The translations under genes were made by a program, and so were the position numbers. A stretch of DNA of 64,000 nt from Mytilus edulis (Eukaryota; Mollusca; Bivalvia; Mytilida; Mytilidae): assembly GCF_963676685.1 (NCBI RefSeq), contig NC_092355.1, positions 82,179,176-82,243,175 on the forward strand, read 5' to 3'. Below the pieces are notes generated by a model, which was not told the origin of the DNA, searched no databases, and was given only the letters and a program-made list of their open reading frames with translations. Positions 1-12,700 of this stretch are shown here, one piece after another (position 1 is the stretch's first letter; every line of letters begins with the position of its first letter).

Positions 1-2075
1 TTGCAACATAATAACAACAAATTTTTGTTCACATAAATTTAGAATTCCAGCATGTCCTCATTTTATTCAAAATATTGATACGTAACAAAATTTCAGTAGT
101 TTTGATACCTCCAGCTGACTTGTACAACAAAATTATTTGACCACATTACCAAAACTGACCATATGTGAACTTTAAATTGTAAATCTATATACCAGCATAG
201 TAAATCAGCCTTATTTTTAATGTCAGGATTCAATGTATAATACAATCATGACAATGGACAGCAATATTGCAATATAATAACAACAAATTTTGTTTGCCTA
301 AATTAAGGGTGCCAGCATGTCCTCTTTTTACTTAAAATACTGATACCTAACAAATTTCAGTAGTTTTGATGCCTCCAGTTGACTTGTACAACAAAATTAT
401 TTGACCTCATCCACCAAAACTGACCATATATGCACTTTAATTTGTAAATCTATATACCCACATAGTTAATCAGCCATATTTTTTTTATGCCAGAATCAAT
501 TTATAATACAATCATGACAATGGACAGCAATATTGCAATATAATAACAACAAATTTTTGTTCACATAAATTTAGGATACCAGCATGTCCTCATTTTATTC
601 AAAATATTGATAAGTAACAAAATTTCAGTAGTTTTGATACCTCCAGCTGACCTGTACAACAAAATTGTTTTACCACATCCACCAAAACTGACTATATGTG
701 AACTTTAATTTGTAAATCTATATACCTGCATAGTAAATCAGCCATATTTTTTGATGTCAGGATTCAATGTATAATACAATCATGACAATGGACAGCAAAA
801 TTGCAATATAATATCAAAAAATTTTGGTTCGCATAAATTTAGGATACCAGCATGTCCTTATTTTATTCAAAATATTGATACGTAACAAAATTTCAGTAGT
901 TTTGATACCTCCAGCTGACTTGTACAACAAAATTATTTGACCGCATAACCAAAACTGACCATATGTGAACTTTAAATTGTAAATCTATATACCAGCATAG
1001 TAAATCAGCCTTATTTTTAATGTCAGGATTCAATGTATAATACAATCATGACAATGGACAGCAATATTGCAATCTAATAACAACAAATTTTTGTTCACAT
1101 AAATTTAGAATTCCAGCATGTCCTCATTTTATTCAAAATATTGATACGTAACAAAATTTCAGTAGTTTTGATACCTCCTGCTGACTTGTACAACATAATT
1201 ATTTGACTGCATCCACCAAAACTGACCATATGTTCACTTTAATTTGAAAATCTATATACCCGCATAGTAAATCAGCCATTTTTTTTTATGTCAGGATTTA
1301 ATGTATAATACAATCATGACAATGGACAGCAATATTGCAATATAATAACAACACATTTTGGTTCGCATAAATTTAGGATACCAGCATGTCCGCATTTTAT
1401 TCAAAATATTGATATGTAACAAAATTTCAGTAGTTTTGATACCTCCAGCTGACGTGCACAACAAAATTATTTGACCGCATCCACCAAAACTGACCATATG
1501 TGCTCTTTAATTTGAAAATCTATATACCCGGACAGTAAATCAGTCATTTTTTTTATGTCAGGATTTAATGTATAATACAATCATGACAATGGACAGCAAT
1601 ATTGCAATATAATAACAACAAATTTTGGTTCGCATAAATCTAGGATACCAGCATGTCCTCATTTTATTCAAAATATTGATACGTAACAAAATTTCAGTAG
1701 TTTTAATACCTCCAGCTGATTTGTACAACAAAATTATTTGACCGCATTACCAAAACTGACCAAATGTGAACTTTAAATTGTAAATCTATATACCCGCATA
1801 GTAAATCAGCCTTATTTTTATGTCAGGAATCAATGTATAATATCATGAATATAATCATGACAATGGACAGCAATATTGCAATTTAATAACAACAAATTTT
1901 TGTTCGCATAAATTTAGGATACCAGAGTGTCCTCCTTTTATTCAAAATATTAGTACGTAACAAAATTTCACTAGTTTTAATACCTCATGCTGACTTGGAA
2001 AACAAAACTAGTTGACCAAAACTGATCATATGTGCACTTTTATATGCAAATCTATATACCTGCATACCATTGTAC
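1..2075. repeat. Satellite array, ~267 bp unit, about 7.8 copies
   Basis: The landmark ATGACAATGGACAGCAA recurs at 248, 514, 782, 1048, 1315, 1583 and 1857, giving spacings of 266-274 bp. The array is already in progress at base 1, so its left end is outside the window. Copies differ by point changes and small indels; the last one (after about 1900) is more diverged and decays near 2070. Short open frames here are not genes. Confidence 0.95.
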
Positions 2076-2953
2076 CGAGCGCCTTAATGTCTTCTCCTGG
2101 CGCTCCTGTTCACATTTTAGTAGGACCGTAAATGTATACGTAATCAATAATATTGGAAAACTATTAATGCAAAAAATATTCTGATTAAATTGAGAATGTC
2201 AGAATTTCATCTCTTTATTCATTATAACAGTCAGATCATATATAGGAGTTCATGATGGTGTACGTGTAAAACAAAAATATTATGCCACATCATCAAAGTA
2301 CCAACACTGACATGTCTGAATTCAGTTGTACTATTTACAATGATTTAATAAAAAAAAGTATACGAGGTTCTCTTCTTGGAATCTATTATGTCGGTAGATT
2401 GATTTTGTTTATAGTTAAACGTCAAGTGGCAACTATTTCATTAGAGTGCGCATTGAGTATAATTTTAGGATGTCCCATATAAATATCGGCAATGACAAGT
2501 CTCTCGATAAATCTGACGAATTTGACGAGATTGTTGATAGTTTTACCACACCGTATGCTTACGGACACTGTACAATTTCTGTTAGAATATTCTGCGGGAA
2601 ATAAAATAGTAAATCCAATGCAAACAAGTTGAGTATCAATGAAATATCCATGCAAGTATAAATTTATGCATAAAGTAAAATTTAGGAAGGAACAGGTAAA
2701 CAACGGGGAACAAAATTTAGGAACAACGGGGAACGAAGTAACTGATAAGATATTATTTTTATCCATTTTAAAATCTTAAGATGTATAGTGTACATACAAG
2801 TTCCTGTTTTTAACTAATTTTTAGTTATATCCTATTCTAACTCTGTTACTATTATTTTAAATTTTAACTAGTAGATAAGATTTTAAATAACGCAATTTTA
2901 AAAATAAACAAAATTTTTAAATGCGGTGACCCTGCAGATAGGGTGGACTTCCT
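2076..2953. other. Unassigned AT-rich sequence
   Basis: No repeat boundary, splice-bounded exon or protein similarity is visible. Two short overlapping open frames (2282-2482 on plus, 2422-2766 on minus) have no recognisable domain and no splice context. Confidence 0.5.
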
Positions 2954-2987
2954 GAAGAAGAAGAAGAAGAAGAAGAAGAAGAAGAAG

Positions 2988-3017
<30 letters not shown>
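2954..3017. repeat. (GAA)n microsatellite
   Basis: About 64 bp of uninterrupted GAA/AAG trinucleotide repeat. On the minus strand it reads as a poly-Phe run inside a spurious open frame. Confidence 0.95.
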
Positions 3018-3020
<3 letters not shown>

Positions 3021-3317
3021 CGTAGACAAAGTTGCCGATATCCCGTGATATAAGAATATTGTTCCGATGCGTTGGATAACCTTTCTATCCGCCTTCTAAT
3101 AAACAAAACTCTGTGTGATCGTATAGCCATTTTTTATTTATATAAGAATACAAGTATATAAAATAAAAGAGAGCATTTGTATAATATCTAGTAGAGTCTA
3201 GCGAGTAAATAATAAATGATATCTGTGGAAAAACAATGCGAATGTTGTTTACATCTTTTAATCATGCGGAAAGCTCAAGGCTGATATGAAAACTATTATA
3301 ACGATAATCTGTCATAA

Positions 3318-3485
3318 GCAGACCTGTACTCAGGACTGGTCAAAAGCATACTTGTCCACAGGTCTGGTCTGGGGCAGACCTGTCCTCAGGACTGGTCAAA
3401 AGCAGACTTGTCCACAGGTCTGGTCTGGAGCAGACTTGTCGATAGGTCTGCAGCAGTCCTAAAAAAGCAGACCGTAGGTCTGGTC
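3318..3485. repeat. 56-bp tandem repeat, about 3 copies
   Basis: Units start at 3318, 3374 and 3430, each beginning GCAGAC and containing GTCTGGTCTGG. Each unit holds both GCAGAC and GTCTG motifs, so single-stranded copies could fold. The last unit is degenerate. Confidence 0.85.
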
Positions 3486-3496
3486 CACCAACGACG

Positions 3497-3561
3497 AAGT
3501 TAACTTGCTTGACTGCTTAAAAATTCTCAAGTTAACTTAGAAAGCAGTCAACAAGTTAACT
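3497..3561. repeat. Imperfect palindrome
   Basis: Arm 3497-3518 and arm 3541-3561 are reverse complements apart from one indel and an end mismatch. They are separated by 22 bp that itself contains AAGTTAACTT. It directly follows the 56-bp tandem repeat and may belong to the same element. Confidence 0.75.
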
Positions 3562-3714
3562 CTAAGTTAACTTTTGTCAAGGTTAGGACCGCACCCATCT
3601 GTACATAATAAAATATTGAAATTCCTAACATATTTTTTTGAAAAAGTACCTTAATTTGAATTATCTGCCCTTACATTTCAGTTGCCTCCCCTTATCTGGC
3701 AAAGTTTGAAAAAA

Positions 3715-6700
3715 ATGAATCGAACACAACTTTCCTTTTTTTTTTTTGTAAAATACAACCATAAATGTGATAATACATCACTTTTTCTATATTGAAATGA
3801 CAATTCTTTAACATGAATTATCTACTACTTATGATGATGTAACTGTATAATCGATGTAATCGAAGTGAGTTTAAAAGGTTATCGGATGATGACAGTTCTA
3901 TTGTCGCGAATTGATAATTATCTTTAATGGTAATTTAATGATGATATTTGTTTTATTGTAATCATGGGGGAAAGATGACAATTTGTAGTATCGCAATAAT
4001 GAAACCGTCTTACTTGTTGATATATTGATATTTTTTTTTTGGTCTTCATTTCTCTAGTCGAAATGATTTTACTTGGGATTTGATAAAAAACTAATTTAAG
4101 AAATAAAATTGAGAATGGAAAGTATTTTTACAATAAATTTTATATCATAATTCAGACTTTTGCGGCTGATACAAGTGTAAAGATTGTTAATGGCGAAGAG
4201 GCAAACATAGAAGATCATCCATGGATGGTTTCAATTCAGGCCAGAGATAATGAAGGCAGCACTTTTACTCATATTTGCGGAGGAGCAATTATTGACAGAA
4301 GTTGGGTTCTTACAGCTGCACATTGTGTCGCTTATACTGCTTATGAGTAAGTTATTCTTTTTACAGTTAATGTATCAATCTTACCTGTCAGTAGATATTT
4401 AAATAGTGAAGATAATAATGTTTATACATTCGTGATTGTGCATGGGGAAGAATAAAACGACACACACCCACACTCAGAAAAAGAATGTTGAATCTATCAT
4501 AGCATGGATCAATCTTTTCCAGTTTTTCTTTGGATTTAGGAATAGTCGGTACATGATCGTTAATACGTGTCTGTTGCCCAGATTTGTTTTTTTATATAGT
4601 TCTTAGCAGAAGAGATCCAGTTTCCAATATCACCAATATCATTTAAGGTAGCACAATACAAAGTTTTTTTTACTTCCAATCACTAACCTTTGAAATGCTG
4701 CAACTTTCTTATGAATGCATAAAAAAAATAATAAAAATAGGTATATATAGATAGACAAAAGAATAATCTTTTAAATGAATGCAATATTTTTATTATGCAA
4801 TCATTATGTAATCAATTATTATGTAATTAGTGGCACAATCTGGGTAAGTTCACTTAAATGAATTTAGCTCTATCATCTCTTTAACTATACAGAAAATTTT
4901 AACAAATCTTAATCAACACATCATGGGCTTCAAAAGGGTGTCTCAGATTGTCCTTATGGTATTACATTCTCTCATAAATCTCTAATTAGTGTAAACATCC
5001 TAACGACATAAAAGAAGATAATGTTCAATTAGGTGTAAATTTTTTTCTATACATTCTATCTAAAATCTGAGACACCCTTTTGTAGATAATGGCCATAGGA
5101 ACAACATATAATAAAATCAATTCTCTAGGGACACCTATGCAGAAGCTAAATTCATTTGAAGGTGGAAATTTTGTGAAAAATATTTAAGACACAGTTAACA
5201 TTATAATTGGTTACACAATTGTTGCATAATACTAACATACATTAATTGGAAAGAGTAATCTGTTAGCTATCCAAAACTACCACTTTTATAAATTTTCAAG
5301 CATTATTAAGAAAGTTACAGCATTTTAAAACTTGGGAGTTGGAGATGTAAAATCTTTGTATTGTGCTACCTTAAGTACGAAAAGAGTGAACTAAGGGTGA
5401 GACCATTTAACCTCAAAATGGGGATATGTTTTTTTTCCTTAAGAATTTTTTGTCATCCTTGAATTATAAAACAAAACGTGGTCCACATGGTCAATATGAT
5501 CAAGTAGATGAGAAATAAAAACAATTTCTGATTCCATAGTTTCCCAATATCTTATAGGATTCATTTTTGAACAAGGTAATTTGATTGATAGCGTCCAAAA
5601 ATAAATTATGATTCAGACATAAACAAATAATTCCTGTCCATACCTTGCAGTTAAATGGTTGCTCCCTTATGAACATTTTGTGTATATTTTGTATTAGCAG
5701 AACTATTGAAAGTTGATAATGCATTGTGTTGAAATAACATTTAAGACAAAATAAAAAGTGAAAAAATAGCCAATCGGAATTGATAAGTCTCAAGGTACGT
5801 CACGTCCAAAAAGAAAATAAGTGAACATTTTAAATTATTATAAATGTGTATGTAAAATAATAATCACGCCCGTATAGAATGATTAGTTCTCTTTTAACCT
5901 ATCTACTCAGTGTCATCTTGTGAAGAGCTTTCTTTTTTACAATCATGCTACATTTTCTTTTTTAAATGGTATATTAAAATATGTTTTCATTACATCGCTA
6001 CAGTTTTATTTTATTTCTTTTTTAGGGCAAAGAATATGAGAGTAGTAGCTGGAAGCTCTTTTTTGAGTCAGATGATACAGATTAAACCCTTGAATAAATA
6101 CTATGTGGTATGTGGACAATAAGAAGTATATAATTTACCCAACTGTTCATTGACATAAGTGTACATGTAATTTTACACCCATCCTGCTTTCCTGTTTCAC
6201 TGTTTATACATTCAGCTTGGACAACATTAATTATGTCGTACATTTCATATGTATTACTGAACAGGATGACTCCATACACGATTAACCCCATATTCATTTT
6301 AAATGGTCATTATGACAATAAAAGCTGTTAGAACATTTCCAAATTTGATTGATGAGTGTCAGTCAATTTGCAGAGTTATCATCAGCGGTTAATTCAGAAA
6401 TGTTCAAACACTTCGCTTGTAGTCAATTGAGATGTGTTTACCTACACTCTTAAACTTGCTACACGCTACTCAATTAACTGCAAAGCGTCTGAACAGTTAT
6501 TAATTTTATTTATTCAATAACGTTAAAGCATAGGATTTTTGGATAACAAAGAGTCACATGACATTAATTATTTTACAGAGAAAAAAAGCATTCGGTCTTC
6601 AGCAGAACAAAACGAAACAGAAAACTGGTCGTTACCGGACCTATTCAAATTTAAATAACCAATGAACAGTTGATTATCTGTTAAGATTCACTGGGGTAAA

Positions 6701-9700
6701 GCTGATGACCGTAACTGCATTCACGGTCATCCCAAGATGTCGGACGAAAAATTAGGTCAGTATTTTTATTGTCTGTTAAGGTGTTTCTACATCATTTTAT
6801 TTACAAAGCATACATTGGTACGATGTAAATTCATAAAATATTCACACGGAAGTCACAAATCTCTACCGAGGAACGTGTATAGAACGGGAAATTGGATTTG
6901 AAAAATTCGCTAAGATGACCGTAAATCATCTTTAAAATATTTTCAAGATGACCGTAACATATAATAAGGATGACCGTGATTGGTAAAATGATGACCATAA
7001 TTTCGAAAGGATGACCATAATTTACAAAGGATGACCGTACCTTTCATAGTATAACCATCATTTCTAAGAAATATCCGTATTTGTATTACCTTTTTTGTAT
7101 CAATTAATTAATTGTGTTGGTGAAAGACGTATTTATAAGACAACATTAGTTTAAACAATATTTATTCAGATAATTCATCATGATACAATATTATCCAAAG
7201 GAAATAATATTCAGGATTCGGAAACAAGCAATTTGCTTTTACAAATCTGTCTGAGTCTCCTTTACAAAAATAATACACTTATTGAACAATACATAAATAT
7301 TAATACTGGCATGCTCTGTAATAAATATATGACTATGAAAAAAATGAAAGAAGAAAAAGAAGAAAATATTTAAGGAGAAAAAAAATTAAAAAAATAAACA
7401 TGAATTGTTGTAATGTATACAGTGTGAAACAGTGTGAAATGCTTGGGTTCCTATTGAGTGATGAAGCATTAACATCAAGGGTTAAAACGTTTACTTTTAA
7501 TAATATATTTCTGCACCAAACTAAATAAAAGACTATTTTGTTCATCTGAGAGTTTCGTTGATCCAAAAAGCAAAGTTTTTGTGTTAACTTGTACTGGAAG
7601 TACTGAAACAGAATCCAATAGTTCTTTTCTTAAATTAGTATATATAGGACAAGATAACAGGAAGTCAGAATTTGTTTCTACATCACCACCACGACAATTT
7701 GGAGAGTCTACTAAGTTACGAAGGAAAAGGTGAGAATTCCTTGAGCTTGAATCCATTTTTAAGCGAGCATGAAGAATTTGACCAAAACGATGTCCTATAC
7801 AATTATACGCTGGGATCTTACTATTTTGGGTACTAATTTGTTTTTTAATAATGATAAAGATTCACATTTTTCTTATGTTTAAGTTAAGAGTGTCCCATTG
7901 TTTTGTTGTTGCAGGGATGAAATATTCAGAATATAAACGGGTCCGTGTGTTGACTTGTGAACTATTATTTCTCTGTCTTGTATTATGATCATGACTACTG
8001 GCTTCTGAATCAGGCAATAAGTCTCTTAAATACTCTGGAGTTTTATTATTCCAAATTTTGTGATAATGAGTTAGTCTGTGACTGCGTCGTCTTTCAGAAA
8101 AATTTTCCCATCGAGTTTCAAAATATAAATTGTTTAAACTGGTAAGTTTAGTACCCCCGTGACGATACGCGCTGCGTCAAGCTGATACTTTCAAGTTTCG
8201 CAATCAAATTCTGATTTTGAGAGTCCCAAACGACATCGGCATATTCAAGAATTGGGCGAAATTTTTTCAAGTCAAAATCTATCAAGAACATTTTTCATTA
8301 TTCTCATTATATTTTTTTTTTGTAAGATTTAGAAACTATATATTCAATATGGTCGTTCCAGGATACGTTGTTAGAAAAAAAAGACACCTAGATGTTTGTG
8401 TTTACTTACTGTTTGTAGCTCTTGGGTGTTCATATTTAATGGAGGATGAAATGTTCTATTTATTTTTGCTTTGAAATTATCATACTTTCAGTTTTTTGGG
8501 CATTAAAATTAACAAGCCATTTTTTTGACCAATTATAAATCTTATCTAGATCGTCATTTTAAATTTTAGCTGTTTCTGTTGGATTGTCAACCATAATATA
8601 TAATGAAGTGTCATCTGCGAATAGCTTAATTTGAGCTTGAATGTCTTCTACAATATCGTTTATAAATATCAAAAAAAAGGAGAGGGCCTAGAATGGACCC
8701 TTGTGGAACGCCTGCATTTACAGGTTACCATTTGGGACTTGAACCGTTAATAACCACCCGCTGGACTCTATTTGTAAGATAGTCTCGATAATCCAGACGC
8801 TCCATATGCATATGTATTGTTGGCTGCAAGAACGATTACTAGAGTACTCTGGTGCATCGATACTATTTGAAGATAATTTTCAAACCACCTTAGTAAACAA
8901 CCCGGTATGCCCGCTTGTTGAAGTTTAAATAGCAGTCCTTTATGCCAGACTCGATCAAACGCTTTTATACTTATATCACAGAATACTACCCTTATTTCTT
9001 TACCGCTATCTAAAGCCTTCCCAAAATCATTCGAAATGTTAATTAATTGATTTACTGCTGAATCCCCCGTGTAAAGCCCGACTGATTTTTCGTTAAAATA
9101 TTATTGCGCATAAAGTGATTGTAAACATGTTTATTTACACATCGTTCCATACACTTTGATATTACACTCAACAAGGAAATAAGTCTATAGTTTTTAACGT
9201 CATTCGGTTTACTATTTTTATATTATCGGACCGCAGATGAATTATCACGTTGTGATTGGTTAAACGCCGTCACGTGGTGACCCCCTATGAGATCGTATGG
9301 GGTTAGTAAGTTTCATATGGGGTTCATGACGCGTTAATGGCGACGTCATCTATTCATGTTGTTGTGTTTCTTTTTTTATTTTTCAACAAAACGCCGCAGA
9401 AAAAGCCCAGCGTCCGATAAATTCGTTATACGGTTAACTACTGACCCCCTACGGATCCATAGAGGTTGAATAAAATTTATAGGGGATTCGGCCTCCGGCC
9501 TCACCCACTATGGATTTTACTAACCCTCTTAGATCCGTAGGGGGTCAGTTGCGAACCGTATAACTTATAAACTGGGGTAACATTTGCTCTTTTCCATTGA
9601 TCTGGAAAAAGTTGACGTACTTAACGATAATTTAAATAGTTTACATAGTGGATACTTTAAAACAGAATATGCTTCTTTTAACAATTTGGGACTTATGAGG

Positions 9701-12700
9701 TCTGGGCCAGAAGCTTTTGTGGGATTAACAATATTCAATATATCTTCAACTTCAGTAACAGTAAGTTCTATATAACTAATGTCATCACTTATATTATGAA
9801 GTTCTTCAGGTAACACAGCACAGCCACTTGAAACATCAATATTTGACTGGGAAGAAAAAAATCGATTAAATTAATTTGCCTTTTCGATTTCATCAAATAT
9901 TAAGTTGTTATTAACCAGTAATGGGGGTGCACTTGCGTCGTTTGTTTTTAATCCGGATATTTGTTTAACCGTTTTCCACCAGTTAGTAGTTGACGGGTTA
10001 CTGTTCGTGATTTTTTAAATTAAATTGTTGTTATAATCATCCTTCGATTTTCTTATAAAACTAGTAACTTCATTTCGTATTTTCTTAAATTTTGACCACT
10101 CCAACATGTCCAATGGGTTATTATATTTTTAAGCCTTTCTGTGGATTCTATTTTTTTTCCTTATCTTTGTTTTAACATCATTTGTTAGCCATGGAGGTTC
10201 ATTTTTGCGAATAGTTATTATTTTATTTGGAATACAATTTTCAGCAGCTTCTATGTTTTTGTTATTTCGGTTGTAAATTGTTCAACGTTATTTAAGTTAA
10301 TTACGGAATCCAATTTTTTTCCAGATAAAATGTTATGATATCTGTCATAGTCCCTCGATCATATAGCCAAATTTTCCGCTTAAAAGTTTTTTGACGACAT
10401 TTTGGAAAGCTTAAAAGACTAATTATAGGACAGTGAAAACGTATTTGGTCTCATAAAGGTGGCCCGACTCCACAGTAATTTATTATGTGAGCATCATTTG
10501 TTATAAAAAGGTCTAACAATGATGACGACGATTCAGTAAAATGAGTAGGTTCATCTATCATTTGAGTAAGACTAAATTGGTTTAACAAAGGTGTAATTTT
10601 TGAAGACAACATTATCTTAAAGGTAGACAAAAATAAGACGTGCTTCAAATACATGGTTCGTCATATGTAGCATCCAACTACAAGCCAAATAGTTAAAAAG
10701 AACTAACTGAGCCCCTATTGCGACAAACTCAACAAAAACAATGCATACAAATATGGATATTTCTTTCAATTGACGGTCATCCTTTAAAATTTAGTCATTC
10801 TTTATAAATTACGGTCATCCTCAACAATTTACGGTCATCTTTTAACCAATTACGGTCAGCCTTGTTATGAATCGCTAATCCTGTTACGGTCATCTCGATT
10901 ACGATTTACGGTCATCCTCGCGAATTTTTCAAATCCAAATTCCCGTTTTATACACGTTCCTCGGTAGAGATTTGTGACTTCCGAGTGAATCTTTTATATA
11001 TTTACATCGTATCAAAGTATGCTTTGTAAAGAAAATGATGTAGAAACACCTTAACAGACGATAAAAATACTGACCTAATTTTTCATCCGACATCTTGGGA
11101 TGACCGTGAATGCAGTTACGGTCATCAGCTTTACCCCAGTGAAGATTGATGTTCCTTTAATAAAACACAATCGCGATTCGAAAATTATAATAAACTTCAA
11201 TTTTTTTACTCATATCTTCCTGTTTGCCGTTAATTTGAATATGTACGTTTGCGTCATCACTACAAAACAGAATAATGTAATTTTTGACGTAACGTATCAT
11301 CTGATTGGTTGACACCGTTTTGTTTATCAGCACAGAGACATAATTTTTGCATGTGACCGTGTCGTCATCAACCTTCCTCATAGTTTATTCCGTTTTAAAA
11401 TGGAATTAAAAATTAAATTATAAGAAATGACTGTACTATTTGTTTCTTTCTAGTCAAAATAACAAGAAAAAATGTAGTGCACACTTTAGAAAACCCGCTA
11501 CGCGCGTAATTTAGTGTGCACCACATTTTATGTTATTTCTTCAGACAGAAAAAATAATACTAACATTCCTTAAATAAGTTATTTTTTTTATTTTTTTTAT
11601 TTATTTTTCAATTTTACATTCTTTATTAAAACCTTTACATTTGTTTGATACAGAAAGTAACGGTACTTTAAATAACGTAAATAACTTGCATATGTTGGCA
11701 GCTTGGCATAAGTGATTTATAAAGTTTTTATGCTATTTGGATCCGATACTTTACATGGTACTTTTCAGTATTTAGGAGAAATGTCGAAATACATCAGTGA
11801 GTTAATTTAATTTTTTTTGGCACATATATTTTTATTGTTGATTTGCAACATATTTGAATTGTAACAAAATTAGAGTAGTAAAGGTTTTTCGTGACACTAT
11901 ATATTTTATTCCTTTTCTTCACTTTATTTCGTTGCACTCAGAGAAAACTATATGAACCACTAATACTGACTTTTTGAATGACAAATGGGTCATTGTATAT
12001 ATTTGTTATCTTTTTAGAATTTCATATCCATTTAGCATCTCGCATACCATTGCATACTGTTTCAACGGTACTTAAGTACCACAAAGAAAAGGTCGTCAAC
12101 GATTATGCACGTCGAAATATTTAACATTATTTTTCAGAAATAGATAGTGAATGTAGTATTGTAATTGAAATTGTTGTAGAGACGATTATGCTCAGCACAT
12201 TTGCAGATAGAGAGAAATTTACTCATTGCCCACTACACAAGTTATTTCTAGAATATATAATCATGTATAATATCGCAACGAAAAGAAAATTACTCTATCT
12301 TTGGAAAGTAAATTCAGTCGCCCTTCGGTGTATCGTCTTTGAAATTATTTAGTCGAATAACTGTACGTCCAGTTTAGGTCAATATCACGATTTTGACCTC
12401 CAAACATTTAACGTGGATATTTAGAACAAAACAGACATATTTAAGTGGTTCCAATTTCGAACGATTCTTTAATCGATCGATTTTTATTTATCTATTAATA
12501 GCTATTCCATATATCATTGAATACACCTAAAAATAACATGACGTCAAAGGATATCATAATATGCTATTCACGGTGGAATTCCGCTTTCAAAAATCATAGC
12601 ATGTAAAGCATTTGTAAATAAGCTAGAACTTTCATTTTACCAACAAGATAAATTCATAGTAAGACTTCATACTCAGTTTCAAAATTTGATATTTTTTCTC

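Larger units (their letters stand above)
6689..11141. mobile_element. 4,453-bp element with ~400-bp terminal inverted repeats and 6-bp TSD
   Basis: Starts CACTGGGGTAAAGC and ends GCTTTACCCCAGTG. The 6-bp duplication AAGATT flanks it exactly (6683-6688 and 11142-11147). The outer ~240 bp of each arm are about 95% identical by eye. Both arms contain a terminal hairpin (GATGACCGT...ACGGTCATC) and then a cluster of spaced GATGACCGTA motifs, six or seven per arm, which look like subterminal transposase-binding repeats. No transposase is visible. The interior is almost entirely a decayed non-LTR retrotransposon on the minus strand. It lies in intron 2 of the plus-strand protease gene. Confidence 0.92.

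Noticed and set aside
1-2075. CRISPR-like regular spacing
   Set aside because: The whole 267-bp unit is repeated; there is no short repeat with unique spacers. This is a eukaryotic satellite.
2864-3130. 88-codon minus-strand open frame with a Phe run
   Set aside because: It is the (GAA)n microsatellite read backwards; no gene structure around it.
3836-3850. ATGAATTATCTACT start before GTAACT as protease signal exon
   Set aside because: Splicing there would be in the wrong phase for the exon at 4156; the 3715-3747 candidate fits better, though weakly.
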